Origin: Ignavibacteria bacterium
Lineage (GTDB): Bacteria > Bacteroidota > Ignavibacteria > Tepidaquicellales > Tepidaquicellaceae
Reading direction: 5' to 3'
Assembly (NCBI GenBank): GCA_016704345.1
Contig: JADJAH010000009.1
Span: forward strand, 1-64,000
Length of the DNA: 64,000 nucleotides
Below the pieces are notes generated by a model. It saw only the letters and a list, made by a program, of their open reading frames with translations, was not told where the DNA came from and made no database searches. Each line of letters opens with the position of its first letter. The first letter of the stretch is position 1. This document shows, piece by piece, positions 52,839-61,907 of the stretch. The translations under genes and the position numbers were made by a program.

Positions 52839-53846
52839 ATGGAAACTGCAAAATCTTTCGCAACCCAAAGCAAATTTCTTAGATCCCTGGTTCCCTTTCT
52901 GTTCCTTCTAACTATTCTCATCAACGGCTGCCAGAATGACAACATTACTGAGCCTTCGTATCTGAGTGAGGACGAATATTTAAGAACAACAGCCATCAAT
53001 TCAGCATTCAGCAGTGATACGGATGATGATGACAATTTGTTCTCTAATGAAGTGGATGATTTTGATGCACTTGGTCCGATAACCGACAATGTTTCCGGAT
53101 TTGACACTCCTATCGATTCACTCATTAAATGGGGCAGAAGAGTTACGGGGGTCAACATCAACTCGGTCATAACTGTTTCAAGCGACAGCATGAAAACAGT
53201 GGAGGTAACGAGAACAATTTCCGGAAACTTCATTGTCATCGGGTACATTGGTGGTGTTTTAGACTCGACATCAAAGCCGTACGTTCAGGAGCAGAAAAGA
53301 ATTGTGATTTTTAAAAGAGTTCAAAGAAGACCCAACCCCAGATTCAACTGGAGAGTTTATCAACATTCTGCAGTTGACGGTCAAACTACATCACCTCAGA
53401 CCGGTAAGAGCAATATCATAATGAGCAAGGTAGAGTTTTACAGGAACAATCAACTGGTACTTACTCTCAACGGTCCCGACTTCACAACCAACTTATTCAC
53501 ATCAAGACACTTTGGCGGAACGAGATTAATTGAAGTTGATCGCGGAGATCAGATCAAGACACTTGTGTATCTTAACAGCAATCAACCGGATACTGACTAC
53601 GTTTCATATCATTGGGCAAGAAATTCATTTGGCTTTCACAGAGAGAAATTTGAATTGATTTCTCAGACACCGGGAGGAAACGGATTCGACAGGATCTATG
53701 AAAAGACTTACACAATTTATTCTCAGCATCACGGAGGAATTCACAACGGATTTATCAGCGCAAATACTCACAAGTCTTTGTATGATAATGATCCGTCATT
53801 GTTCTCATCAACTTATATGGGATTGCCTTATCGTGTAAGGCATTAA
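52839..53846 (+). CDS. Putative lipoprotein of unknown function
   Basis: A 335-residue protein with a lipoprotein signal (FLFLLTILINGC, Cys at residue 32) preceded by a basic N-terminus. An acidic linker (SDTDDDDNLFSNEVDDFDAL) follows; the rest is beta-rich (VNINSVITVSSDSMKTVEVT, MSKVEFYRNNQLVLTLNGPD). The C-terminus, YHWARNSFGFHREKFELI with YTIYSQHHGGIHNGFISANT, is rich in His and aromatics. I do not recognise the family. Its expected location is the outer or inner membrane, facing the periplasm. A terminator hairpin follows at 53877-53899. Confidence 0.7.
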   Translation: METAKSFATQSKFLRSLVPFLFLLTILINGCQNDNITEPSYLSEDEYLRTTAINSAFSSDTDDDDNLFSNEVDDFDALGPITDNVSGFDTPIDSLIKWGRRVTGVNINSVITVSSDSMKTVEVTRTISGNFIVIGYIGGVLDSTSKPYVQEQKRIVIFKRVQRRPNPRFNWRVYQHSAVDGQTTSPQTGKSNIIMSKVEFYRNNQLVLTLNGPDFTTNLFTSRHFGGTRLIEVDRGDQIKTLVYLNSNQPDTDYVSYHWARNSFGFHREKFELISQTPGGNGFDRIYEKTYTIYSQHHGGIHNGFISANTHKSLYDNDPSLFSSTYMGLPYRVRH

Positions 53847-53876
53847 CTGAATTGATCTCCTGATTAACTTCATGCC

Positions 53877-53903
53877 GGGGCGGTCCATTGGACCGTCCCT
53901 TCC
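53877..53903 (+). terminator. Terminator-like hairpin after the lipoprotein gene
   Basis: GGGGCGGTCC/GGACCGTCCC (53877-53886 with 53890-53899), a 10-bp stem with one mismatch and a 3-base loop. A C/T-rich tail follows (TTCCCTTTT), so termination is likely but not certain. Confidence 0.6.
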
Positions 53904-54063
53904 CTTTTGCAGCTTCTTCCCACTCTCCAATCCATTGAGATGGCTTCATTCAATTGCCTGCACTTTCTTAATTCCCGTTTCACAATCACTTTAAAAAATG
54001 TTTGAATCGCGATCTGATATAGAGTAATTTTGATTCGATATTTATGAACATTAATGTGATCTG

Positions 54064-56208
54064 ATGAAAACAATACTTGCTGCCTGCTGTTTCATGCTAT
54101 TGATCTCGTATCCATTATCCGAGAAAAATTCCGAAATAAAAGTTACAGAACGTTTGAGACCTTTACCGACAGGTGAACAACTAAACTCAATATGTATAGT
54201 TGACAACAATGTGCTGATAAGCGCAGGAAAGAATGGAACTATAATCAGGCGTTCCGATCATGATTCCCAATGGCAAGCCTGTTTCTCCAATACTAAATCC
54301 GATCTGAACAGCATAGATTTTTCTGACAAGTACAATGGCATAGCTGTCGGGACAAATGGTACAATCATTCGTACATTTAACTCGGGATTTACCTGGTTAA
54401 TATGCAAAAGCAGGACTGCCAAAGAGTTGTTTGCTGTCAAGTTTGTTGATAGCGCGAGTGCATTCGCATGCGGATTAAGTGGAACTATTCTAAAGACTAC
54501 CGATTGCGGAAACTACTGGTCAAGAATTCAAACGAATTCAAATGATCCAATGTTCTGCATGGATTTCAGCAATAAAAAATTTGGATGCGTAGGTTCATTC
54601 AATTCTGTTTTCATTACTTCAGACAGCGGCAAAACATGGAGTAAGAAGCAATTCAACTTCATTCCAACTGCACAAATAACCGGCATTTGCAGAGTCGACA
54701 GTTTAACCATTTTTGCCTCGGCAAATCCACTTAACGGAAGATTTATCAAATCAACAGACGGCGGTGAAACCTGGTTAGAAACCTCACTCAATCTTCCGTT
54801 GCTGTATGGCGGTGCAGTTGATCTTGTGAGAGATATTCATTTCAAGGACAAGTTTTCGGGGACTATAGTAACAGAGTTCGGTTCAATTCTAAAAACAGTT
54901 GACGGAGGTATATCATGGTCAATAGATTCAACATTCAGGCGTGTAAATGAAAAGCCATCCCTTATGCGTTGTGTAGTTTCGAACTCTTCTAAGTCATACA
55001 TTTCCGGTGGCGGAGGTACTATTTTTGAGTCGGACTTTATAAGTAAATACTGGCAAATATCAAGCGGAGGGCTTAACTCCATTGAAGCAGTTTGCTTCAC
55101 AGACGAAGAGAACTGGCTCATTGGAGGAGAAGGCAATGATATCTTTACCACTTATAATTACGGAGTTAACTGGAACATTACCGGTCGAACAAATTCCGGC
55201 AACATTTTCTCGATTACATTTGAGAACGCAAACACCGGATTTGTTGCAACAGAAAATGGAATTGAGAAAACTGTTAATGCGGGAATGAACTGGCAAAAAA
55301 TTTACCCCGGTTCATTTAAAGCTGTAATGCATTCATGCGACAAAACTTTTCTCTTCGCAGGAGGTGGTGAATATAATGTCGGTAAAACACATTTGATTCG
55401 AAGTTCCGACGCAGGAATTAGTTGGGTAAATTCCTATTCAGGAAACGATGGAAGTGTAACAAATTTGTCAGTTACAACTGACGGGTATATCTTTGCTTCA
55501 ACGACATTTGGCAAAGTGCTGTCCTCATCTGACAATGGCATCAGCTGGAATGTATCACATGCTACAGATGAGAAGATCAACTGCGTTCTGTTTAAGAACT
55601 CATCTTCAGGCATAGCCGCATCTGTTGACGGAACAATTCTAAAGACAATTGATGGCGGCAACTCCTGGGAAATGATCTTTACAGGATTGTCGAGAGACAT
55701 TCAATCGATCTGCATTTACGATGAAGGTTACGCTGCTGTGGGCGAGAACGGCTATGCAGTTCGTTCAATGGATGAAGGAGAAACCTGGTCTGTTTTGAAC
55801 AACATTACATCAAACAATCTAAACTCAGTAAGAGCAATAACCGGAGGAAGAATATTTTGCTTTGGTGACTTCGGGACTGTAATCTCCTATGATCTGATGG
55901 ACAAAGACATTACAGGAATTATCAAACCTGCTGACGCAACAAAGTCTGTGAACGTCACAGCTAGTCCCAATCCGATGAAAAGCGAAACAAAAATTCAGCT
56001 CAGGTCTGGGACTGACATGTTTCAGATATTTGATGCAGATCTATTTGATGCAACAGGCAGAAGAATTGAGGTCGAATACGTCAAAGAAGATGTTAATGGA
56101 TTTACTGTCATCAGGTTGGATGCATCACAGCTTAGTACCGGAATTTATTTGTTCAGAATTGCTTCCGGTTCATTCACAACTTTCATTAAACTTGCAAAGA
56201 TTAAATAG
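54064..56208 (+). CDS. Ycf48/Hcf136-like beta-propeller protein with T9SS sorting domain
   Basis: A 714-residue exported protein (signal ILAACCFMLLISYPLSEK). It contains about ten blades of the Ycf48/BNR type: GKNGTIIRRSD, AVGTNGTIIRTFNSGFTWL, GLSGTILKTTDCGNYWSRI, FIKSTDGGETWLETS, GSILKTVDGGISWS, GTILKTIDGGNSWEMI and MDEGETWSVL. A C-terminal sorting domain of a less common type ends it (ASPNPMKSETKIQL, LFDATGRRIEV, LSTGIYLFRIASG). Proteins of this build are surface-exposed and of unknown function; similarity to the photosystem assembly factor is structural only. It is followed by nadA. Confidence 0.83.
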   Translation: MKTILAACCFMLLISYPLSEKNSEIKVTERLRPLPTGEQLNSICIVDNNVLISAGKNGTIIRRSDHDSQWQACFSNTKSDLNSIDFSDKYNGIAVGTNGTIIRTFNSGFTWLICKSRTAKELFAVKFVDSASAFACGLSGTILKTTDCGNYWSRIQTNSNDPMFCMDFSNKKFGCVGSFNSVFITSDSGKTWSKKQFNFIPTAQITGICRVDSLTIFASANPLNGRFIKSTDGGETWLETSLNLPLLYGGAVDLVRDIHFKDKFSGTIVTEFGSILKTVDGGISWSIDSTFRRVNEKPSLMRCVVSNSSKSYISGGGGTIFESDFISKYWQISSGGLNSIEAVCFTDEENWLIGGEGNDIFTTYNYGVNWNITGRTNSGNIFSITFENANTGFVATENGIEKTVNAGMNWQKIYPGSFKAVMHSCDKTFLFAGGGEYNVGKTHLIRSSDAGISWVNSYSGNDGSVTNLSVTTDGYIFASTTFGKVLSSSDNGISWNVSHATDEKINCVLFKNSSSGIAASVDGTILKTIDGGNSWEMIFTGLSRDIQSICIYDEGYAAVGENGYAVRSMDEGETWSVLNNITSNNLNSVRAITGGRIFCFGDFGTVISYDLMDKDITGIIKPADATKSVNVTASPNPMKSETKIQLRSGTDMFQIFDADLFDATGRRIEVEYVKEDVNGFTVIRLDASQLSTGIYLFRIASGSFTTFIKLAKIK

Positions 56209-56277
56209 AGCCGATTCATTCTATGATGAATATTTTATATGACTAATCTCTATTAAGATATTTATCTTTGCATCAAT

Positions 56278-57249
56278 ATGGAATCAATAATCAATATCAA
56301 CATAGAGCAAAAGAGAATTTCTCCTTTGCTTGATCTTGTATCGGAAATAAAGAAACTCAAGAAGGAATTAAACGCCGTAATACTGGCTCATTATTATCAG
56401 GAGTCTGAAATACAGGACCTTGCTGATTTTATAGGCGACAGTCTTCAACTCTCACAAGAGGCAGAGAAAACTGACGCCGATGTGATTGTATTTGCAGGAG
56501 TTCACTTCATGGCAGAGACTGCCAAGATCCTGAATCCAAACAAGCAGGTACTCCTTCCGGATCTTAAGGCAGGATGTTCTTTGGCAGAAGGTTGTCCTGC
56601 TGAGCTTCTTGAAAAATTCAAGAGCAGATATCCCGGTCATATCCTGATCAGTTATATCAATTGCACTGCGGCTGTCAAAGCTATCTCAGACATTATCTGT
56701 ACTTCATCTAACGCTGTTAAGATCGTTAACCAGATTCCGAAAGATCAGGGCATCATCTTTGCTCCCGACAGGAATCTTGGAAGATATGTGATAAAGATGT
56801 CAGGTAGGGATATGGTGCTGTGGCAAGGCGCGTGTATTGTTCACGAGACATTCAGTGATAGAAAAATCACAAGACTGAAGATAGAAAATCCTTTGGCACT
56901 GCTAATAGCGCATCCGGAGTGTGAAGAGCCAATTCTTCAGAAGGCCGATTATGTTGGCTCTACAAGCGGCTTGTTGAATTTTGTCACGACTTCAGAAAGT
57001 AATGAATTCATTGTTGCAACTGAACCGGGAATAATTCATCAGATGGAACTCCGAAATCCGGGCAAGAAATTCATTCCCGCTCCACCGGAATCGGGATGCA
57101 GTTGTAATGAATGTCCTTACATGAAGCTTAACACTTTGGAGAAGTTGTATCTTTGCATGCGGGACAGGAAACCGGAAATTGATCTTGAAGAAGAGTTAAG
57201 AAAGCGGGCGTTGGCTCCGCTTAAGAGGATGCTGGAAATGAGCAGGTAA
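56278..57249 (+). CDS. nadA: Quinolinate synthase NadA
   Basis: Condenses iminoaspartate with dihydroxyacetone phosphate to quinolinate in NAD synthesis, using a [4Fe-4S] cluster. It is 323 residues long. Motifs: AVILAHYYQESEIQDLADFI, GDSLQLSQEAEKTDADVIVF, GVHFMAETAKIL, LPDLKAGCSLAEGCP, and YINCTAAVKA. The candidate cluster ligands are Cys in AGCSLAEGC, a Cys in the AHPECEEP region, and Cys in SGCSCNECPYM. The structure is typical and complete. nadB and nadC are not in the window. The stop lies directly before the 3' end of the RNase P RNA gene on the opposite strand. Confidence 0.95.
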   Translation: MESIININIEQKRISPLLDLVSEIKKLKKELNAVILAHYYQESEIQDLADFIGDSLQLSQEAEKTDADVIVFAGVHFMAETAKILNPNKQVLLPDLKAGCSLAEGCPAELLEKFKSRYPGHILISYINCTAAVKAISDIICTSSNAVKIVNQIPKDQGIIFAPDRNLGRYVIKMSGRDMVLWQGACIVHETFSDRKITRLKIENPLALLIAHPECEEPILQKADYVGSTSGLLNFVTTSESNEFIVATEPGIIHQMELRNPGKKFIPAPPESGCSCNECPYMKLNTLEKLYLCMRDRKPEIDLEEELRKRALAPLKRMLEMSR

Positions 57250-57254
57250 AAAAA

Positions 57255-57640
57255 ATTCCGTTCCATTAAATAAGCCGGATTCTGTTTTCCGCCGAAGCGG
57301 AACGACAATCATTTATCTTATCCTCACATTGCTGTGAGGCTTTTTGCAGCCTACCCGGAGAATATTGAAACGGGCAGTCTTTCATTCTCCCTACTTGGCC
57401 TTGCTCCTGATGAGGTTTGTCAATCTCAGGAATTGCTTCCTGAATGGTAGGCTCTTACCCTGCCTTTTCACCCTTATCCCGCAAGCGGGACGGTATATTT
57501 TCTGTGACACTTTCTGTACAAGAAGCTTGCGCATCATGCACCCGGGAATTTCTCCCGGCATCACTGCCCTGACGGAGTCCGGACTTTCCTCACATCCCGT
57601 TTTACCGGGACAGCGCGATTGTCTATAATGGAACGGAAAT
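57255..57640 (-). ncRNA. rnpB: RNase P RNA
   Basis: The catalytic RNA that trims tRNA 5' leaders. Read on the minus strand, the universal elements appear in order: GAGGAAAGTCCGGACTCC (CR-I, near the 5' end), the AAGGGTGAAAAGGC and AGGGTAAGAGCCTACC blocks in the centre, and ACAGAATCCGGCTTA (CR-V) at the 3' end. The first and last bases pair (TTCCGTTCCATTA with TAATGGAACGGAA) to form P1. The ends are estimated from P1: about 57640 to 57255. A run of eight T after P1 may serve as terminator and overlaps the nadA stop region. Exact ends and A/B type need a covariance model. Confidence 0.96.
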
Positions 57641-57646
57641 AATCTG

Positions 57647-58084
57647 TTAGAACTCTAATGCCTGTTGAATTTCTCTCTCGTCTATCGCTTTGTTAGCCAG
57701 CTTGTCGGCAAGTTTATTCTCGTTTCGGGGTATGTGAAAGGCCGAAAAATCAAGTTTCATTTCCTTGGCGGTAGTTAAGAACTCTTTGTGAAATTTGCTT
57801 AGCTGCAAATCCTTAACTTTGAACTTGCCAGTGACTTGATTCACCATAAGCAGACTGTCGGAATAGAACCTGACTGAGAGATTTTGATTTTTGTTGTGCT
57901 TTAACTTTCGGATGGCTTCAAGACTTAATATCAATGCAGAGTATTCTGCAGCGTTGTTGGTCATCACACCGAGAAATTGCTTTTCCTCACAGATGATATT
58001 TCCTGATTCATCCAGTATTACAATTCCCGCTCCCGACAATCCCGGATTTCCTCTTGAGGCTCCGTCTGTATATACTTTCAGCAA
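57647..58084 (-). CDS. Ribonuclease HI-like protein
   Basis: A 145-residue enzyme that cleaves the RNA of RNA-DNA hybrids. The four acidic residues are visible: Asp7 (VYTDGASRGNPG), Glu47 (NNAAEYSAL), Asp76 (RFYSDSLLMVNQ) and Asp127 (KLADKLANKA). It is close to the short RNase HI type found next to NIF3 and Zn-ribbon proteins (Rv2228c-like). It is 27 bases after the Zn-ribbon gene, and the RNase P RNA begins 7 bases further on. The cluster NIF3-like, Zn-ribbon, RNase HI, rnpB occurs in other phyla too. Confidence 0.9.
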   Translation of the reverse strand: MLKVYTDGASRGNPGLSGAGIVILDESGNIICEEKQFLGVMTNNAAEYSALILSLEAIRKLKHNKNQNLSVRFYSDSLLMVNQVTGKFKVKDLQLSKFHKEFLTTAKEMKLDFSAFHIPRNENKLADKLANKAIDEREIQQALEF

Positions 58085-58111
58085 GTTCTCTAAGGATGGT
58101 AAAGTGATTTC

Positions 58112-58981
58112 TTAATTACCGATGAGCTCTTCTGAGACGAGAATTCTTCCGCATGACTGACATGTGAATATCTTCTCTGCAGACTTGATCTCTATGACTC
58201 TCTGAGGGGGAATGGAATTGTAACATCCGGAACAATTTCCTTTCCTTACAATTGCCGCCGCTTCTCCTTTGTACATCTTGTTGACATTCTCATAGAGGAA
58301 TCTGTGTGTTTCGTTTAGTTCAGAGACAGCTGAATTTCTTCTCTCTCTCAAAACCATTTCTTCCTGCTTGTACTGCTCATCAAGTTCATCCAGCAGACTC
58401 TGCTTTTCGGAAAGAGTTGCTTCCTGTTCCGTTATCTTGTTTTCCAGTTCTTCAATCTCAACATCAAGTACAGACAGAATTGAATCAATCTCTTTCAGTC
58501 GGGACTCATTCTTTTTTACTTCTTCAAATAGCGAGTCAACGGTTTTTGTGATCTCATCATATTCCTTATTCGACCTGACATTGTATTTTTGCTCATCGTA
58601 CTTGTTGATCTTTTCTTCATGAGAAGTATTCTCGGTTTCAAGTCTGGATTTTTCATCCACAAGTGAATTAAGAGTTCCTTTTTTGCTTGTGTAATCAGAC
58701 TTTAGTATTGAACATTGAGAAGTAAGTTTTTCAATACTTTCCGGCAAGTCGCCCTTTTCCTCTTCAATCTCCGCAAGCTCACTGTCTATTTCTCTCAATC
58801 TCAGAAAGGATTGAAGTACAGTTGTCAACTTAGGAGCATTAAGCTCTTCCACATCAGAAAAATAATGCTGAAATCTCGAAGCTCCGTCCTCTTCCGGAAT
58901 AACATCAGAATTGTTCCCGATCGCCTCATCAGAAATCACATCCTTCTTCTGATTCTCATCTGTTGTATTTATATCGTTCAT
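58112..58981 (-). CDS. Coiled-coil protein with C-terminal C4 zinc ribbon (CT398/Rv2229c-like)
   Basis: A 289-residue protein. The first 50 residues are acidic, then come about 180 residues of coiled coil rich in Glu, Leu and Ser (for example SRLETENTSHEEKINKYDEQ, LEELENKITEQEATL-like heptads). The C-terminal zinc ribbon has CSGCYNSIPPQ and FTCQSCGRIL, with both C-x2-C pairs. Family members are thought to bind nucleic acid and are encoded beside NIF3 and RNase HI genes. The start overlaps the upstream gene's stop by 4 bases (ATGA), so the cluster is translationally coupled. Confidence 0.88.
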   Translation of the reverse strand: MNDINTTDENQKKDVISDEAIGNNSDVIPEEDGASRFQHYFSDVEELNAPKLTTVLQSFLRLREIDSELAEIEEEKGDLPESIEKLTSQCSILKSDYTSKKGTLNSLVDEKSRLETENTSHEEKINKYDEQKYNVRSNKEYDEITKTVDSLFEEVKKNESRLKEIDSILSVLDVEIEELENKITEQEATLSEKQSLLDELDEQYKQEEMVLRERRNSAVSELNETHRFLYENVNKMYKGEAAAIVRKGNCSGCYNSIPPQRVIEIKSAEKIFTCQSCGRILVSEELIGN

Positions 58982-59607
58982 AGTTTGGTTATTAATAATT
59001 CAAATTTCTTTGGTTTCAATAGTTTTCTGACAATCAGATCGCATCCTGAAATTATTGCAGAATCTCTTACCTGAGCTGTAAGCTTCTTGCCGGTCATAGC
59101 AATGCTTTTCACATCAACATTATTGACTGCGTTTTCCAAAAACATCTTTTTGTTAATTCTTGTCAGAATTTTGCTCAAAGGCATTGACCTCTTCAATCTG
59201 TAAATTACTCCCGAACTCTTTTTCTCTCTCTTCATAAATTCGTATATCTCATACGCTACTTCTTCGTATGGATGATATTGAAGCAGGTTGTCAATTACTT
59301 TGTTTATCGAATCGTTAGTGCATTCCATTTCAAGCCTGAACTCTTCTTCACTTGCAATTACATTTTTTTTCCCTGAAAATGGCTTTGCTTTTTTGTTCGG
59401 TTTGAAAGTACCTGTTCCCTTTGATCTAAATGAGCACATGTCATAATTTCCTATTTGTCCGGCTCCGGATTTGGAGAGAATCTTGATCAGCACTTCAGCA
59501 TGTGAAACGGGAACAAACGTCACAATTTTCTTCTTCTTTTCAAAAAGTAAAAATGTTTCGGTTTGTCTTATTTCTTTACTTTCAAATAACTCTTCTTCAT
59601 CCTGCAT
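58978..59607 (-). CDS. NIF3-family protein, truncated (insertion domain plus degenerate C-terminal part)
   Basis: About 209 residues from the ATG at 59607 (MQDEEELFESK); a TTG earlier is unlikely. Residues about 25-130 match the PII-like insertion domain of long NIF3/YqfO proteins: KIVTFVPVSHAEVLIKILSK, GAGQIGNYDMCSFRSKGTGT, FKPNKKAKPFSGKKN and NLLQYHPYEEVAYEIYEF. The N-terminal NIF3 half is absent. The C-terminal 60 residues resemble the other half but lack its metal-binding Gly/His residues (VKSIAMTGKKLTAQVRDSAI). Synteny with the Zn-ribbon, RNase HI and rnpB genes supports the family. It starts just after a terminator, with no room for a long leader. Confidence 0.72.
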   Translation of the reverse strand: MQDEEELFESKEIRQTETFLLFEKKKKIVTFVPVSHAEVLIKILSKSGAGQIGNYDMCSFRSKGTGTFKPNKKAKPFSGKKNVIASEEEFRLEMECTNDSINKVIDNLLQYHPYEEVAYEIYEFMKREKKSSGVIYRLKRSMPLSKILTRINKKMFLENAVNNVDVKSIAMTGKKLTAQVRDSAIISGCDLIVRKLLKPKKFELLITKL

Positions 59608-59617
59608 TAGTATGCGC

Positions 59618-59647
59618 AAAAAAAAAGTGTATCCTGTTGAGATACAC
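59618..59647 (-). terminator. Rho-independent terminator after metF
   Basis: On the minus strand a GTGTATC/GATACAC stem with a 7-base loop is followed by nine T at 59626-59618. It ends 11 bases before the ATG of the NIF3-like gene, whose transcription must therefore rely on read-through or a promoter overlapping the hairpin. Confidence 0.82.
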
Positions 59648-59835
59648 TTTTGGCTTTGTATGGCCCGAAACTCTTCGAAAATTTCTTCTTTCTCTGAACG
59701 ACCTGATAAGTGGATTATCAGGAATCCCAGAATTCAGAATTGGCAATGAATTCATTTGATGTCAAGATATTAACGCAGTCCGAGAAAAACAAGATAATAA
59801 ATACTTGAGGTACTTCTTCTTGAATTCGCTCAGAC

Positions 59836-60788
59836 CTATGCGATCTTAATTTTATCAAAGAGTTTGTCAATCGGTCCTGAATTTTGCATAATGTAAAAAT
59901 GAAGAAGCGGTGCTCCTCTGTCCAATAGTTCTTCACATTGTTTTACTGCCCATTCAACTCCTATATCAATAGTATGTTCGGGTTTAGCTTTCATGACTTC
60001 AGCGGTAAGTTCCTCCGGAATTTCGACAAAAAGTTGCTGGGAATTGACTTAAGTTGTCGTTTTGCAGTTATGAGCTTTAATCCCGGAATAATCGGCACAT
60101 TAATTCCTGCTTCTCGGCATTTGTCGACATAATCGAAGTAATACTTGTTCCTGAAGAACATTTGGGTAACAATGTATTCTGCACCTGCATCAACTTTTTG
60201 TTTCGCATACTTGATATCTACCGCAAGATTAGGAGCGCCGAAGTGCTTCTCCGGATATCCTCCAACACCTATGCAAAAATTCGTCGGCGCAGCATCCATC
60301 AAATCTTCCTCAAGATATCTTCCGCTGTTCATATCCTTGATCTGCTTTACAAGATCAAGAGCATATGAATTTGACGATCTGCCTTCCGGTATTGGCTTCT
60401 TAAACATACTGTCATCTCCTTTGATAGCCAGCACATTTTCTATTCCCAGATAGTTGAGCTCAATCAGCGCATCCTCAGTTTCCTCTTTTGTAAACCCGTC
60501 GCATAGTATATGAGGCACTGTATCAATATTGTAGCGATTTTTTATCGCAACGCTTATCCCGATCGTACCGGGTCTCTTTCTTTTTACCTTTTTCTTAATG
60601 CCGGTTGGCGTTTCTTCATATATTACCTGTGAAGAATGAGATGTAACGTCTATGAATGGAGGATTGTATTTTATTATGCTGTCAATAAATGCAAAAAGCT
60701 GATTGATGTCTCCGCCTCTTTGAAGAGGAATTATCTCAAAGCTTATCATTGGTGATTTGGCTCTCTCGAGATGTTCTATAACTTTCAT
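59836..60788 (-). CDS. metF: Methylenetetrahydrofolate reductase MetF (one frameshift near the C-terminus)
   Basis: Reduces 5,10-methylene-THF to 5-methyl-THF using FAD. The N-terminus holds the catalytic Glu (SPMISFEIIPLQRGG). Further motifs are PPFIDVTSHSS, LCDGFTKEETEDALIELNYL, NVLAIKGDDS, FCIGVGGYPEKHF, YAKQKVDAGAEYIVTQMFF and GINVPIIPGLKLI. The main frame ends at 59991. Shifting one base in the A run 60028-60032 gives FVEIPEELTAEVM, then IGVEWAVKQCEELLDRGAPL and LHFYIMQNSGP, the standard C-terminus, with the stop at 59836-59838. A homopolymer read error is likely. It complements the FTCD enzyme of the window in one-carbon metabolism. Confidence 0.92.
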
Positions 60789-60837
60789 TTGCCGGGTTTG
60801 ATTTTCACAATTATTTCGATGAATAAATTTATTGTCT

Positions 60838-61827
60838 TCAATTTGCTTTGGTGTATGATGGATGAAGATTAAAACTTCCTTCTGCTATCAGTTCAGAACT
60901 GCCGTCACTTACATCAACTATTCCAACAGATAATCTGGTTTCTGTTCCGGCATCATAAATTATCCTCTCAGAATCCATCCATTCAAATGTTCCGACACTT
61001 CCTCCACTAAGTCTGATTTCCTTTTTTCCGTTGCCTTCACTATCCATAGCATATAAAGACACACTGGATTCTGAAATAACTACAAAGGCAATTTGCTTTC
61101 CGTCCGGAGAAAATCTTGGAACGTTTGAACTCGGCATTCCCTTTGTCAGCGCGGTCTCCTGACCATTCCTAAATAATCTCACAGTTCCCTTCAGGTTATC
61201 GTCAAAGCTCGAATAAGTGATCAACTTACCGTCCGCTGAAATGTCCGGTTCTATGTTAGCTTCTCTGTTCACGCTGACAATCTCGGGCTCAAAACTGACC
61301 GTGTCAGTCAGATCAATCATAACAACTGTCTTCACATTGTCTATAAATGTTGAATAAACTAGTCTGCTTCCATCTGGCGTTAGAGCTTGCATGTTTGAGT
61401 ATGACCCATCCGAAAGTTGCTGCGGCTCTGCCCCGGCAAGTGTATCTATCACCAGAATCGAAAGCACATCGTCAACTTCATTGTTGAAAATCACCTCATC
61501 TCCTGATGGCATAAAAGAAGGATAGTAGCCGTTCCATAGATAATAAGGTTCGTCGCCAGGCGCTTTGTCAACATTTCTTATCAGATATACCATGCCTTTA
61601 TCTGTATAGAAAACTATTTGCTTCCCGTCCGGAGACCATTTTGGCTTCATGCAATTTTCATCGAGGTTAGTCAATTGCTTTTTCCCGGAACCGTCTTCAT
61701 TCATAGAGAATACTTGCAAATATCCGTTAGTGCCGTTGCTGGAACAATATGTGATCTTCCCGGCGTATGCCTGTGAGAAGAAAAACAAACTTATTAATGT
61801 CAAACATGCATATCTCAAAAATTTCAT
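60838..61827 (-). CDS. TolB-like WD40/PD40 beta-propeller protein
   Basis: A 329-residue exported protein (signal LTLISLFFFSQAYAG). The blades carry the PD40 pattern xPxWSPDGKQIxF: MKPKWSPDGKQIVFYTD, FMPSGDEVIFNNEVD, LTPDGSRLVYST, ISADGKLITYSSFDD and FSPDGKQIAFVV. It is periplasmic and shorter than TolB; the usual N-terminal TolB domain is missing, so it is not a full Tol-Pal TolB. No neighbours from a Tol cluster are present. A protein- or ligand-binding role is likely but not defined. Confidence 0.83.
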   Translation of the reverse strand: MKFLRYACLTLISLFFFSQAYAGKITYCSSNGTNGYLQVFSMNEDGSGKKQLTNLDENCMKPKWSPDGKQIVFYTDKGMVYLIRNVDKAPGDEPYYLWNGYYPSFMPSGDEVIFNNEVDDVLSILVIDTLAGAEPQQLSDGSYSNMQALTPDGSRLVYSTFIDNVKTVVMIDLTDTVSFEPEIVSVNREANIEPDISADGKLITYSSFDDNLKGTVRLFRNGQETALTKGMPSSNVPRFSPDGKQIAFVVISESSVSLYAMDSEGNGKKEIRLSGGSVGTFEWMDSERIIYDAGTETRLSVGIVDVSDGSSELIAEGSFNLHPSYTKAN

Positions 61828-61907
61828 TTCGTAATTTTAGATTTTGATTCAACGCAAAAATAGAATCGCGTTTTTACAGTTTAAAGTTATTTTACAGTAA
61901 CACTCAT

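Noticed and set aside
57344..57628. Small protein gene opposite RNase P RNA
   Set aside because: It is the complement of conserved RNase P RNA elements, which fully explain the sequence.
60838..61827. tolB of the Tol-Pal system
   Set aside because: Only the propeller is present; the TolB N-terminal domain and all other tol genes are missing.
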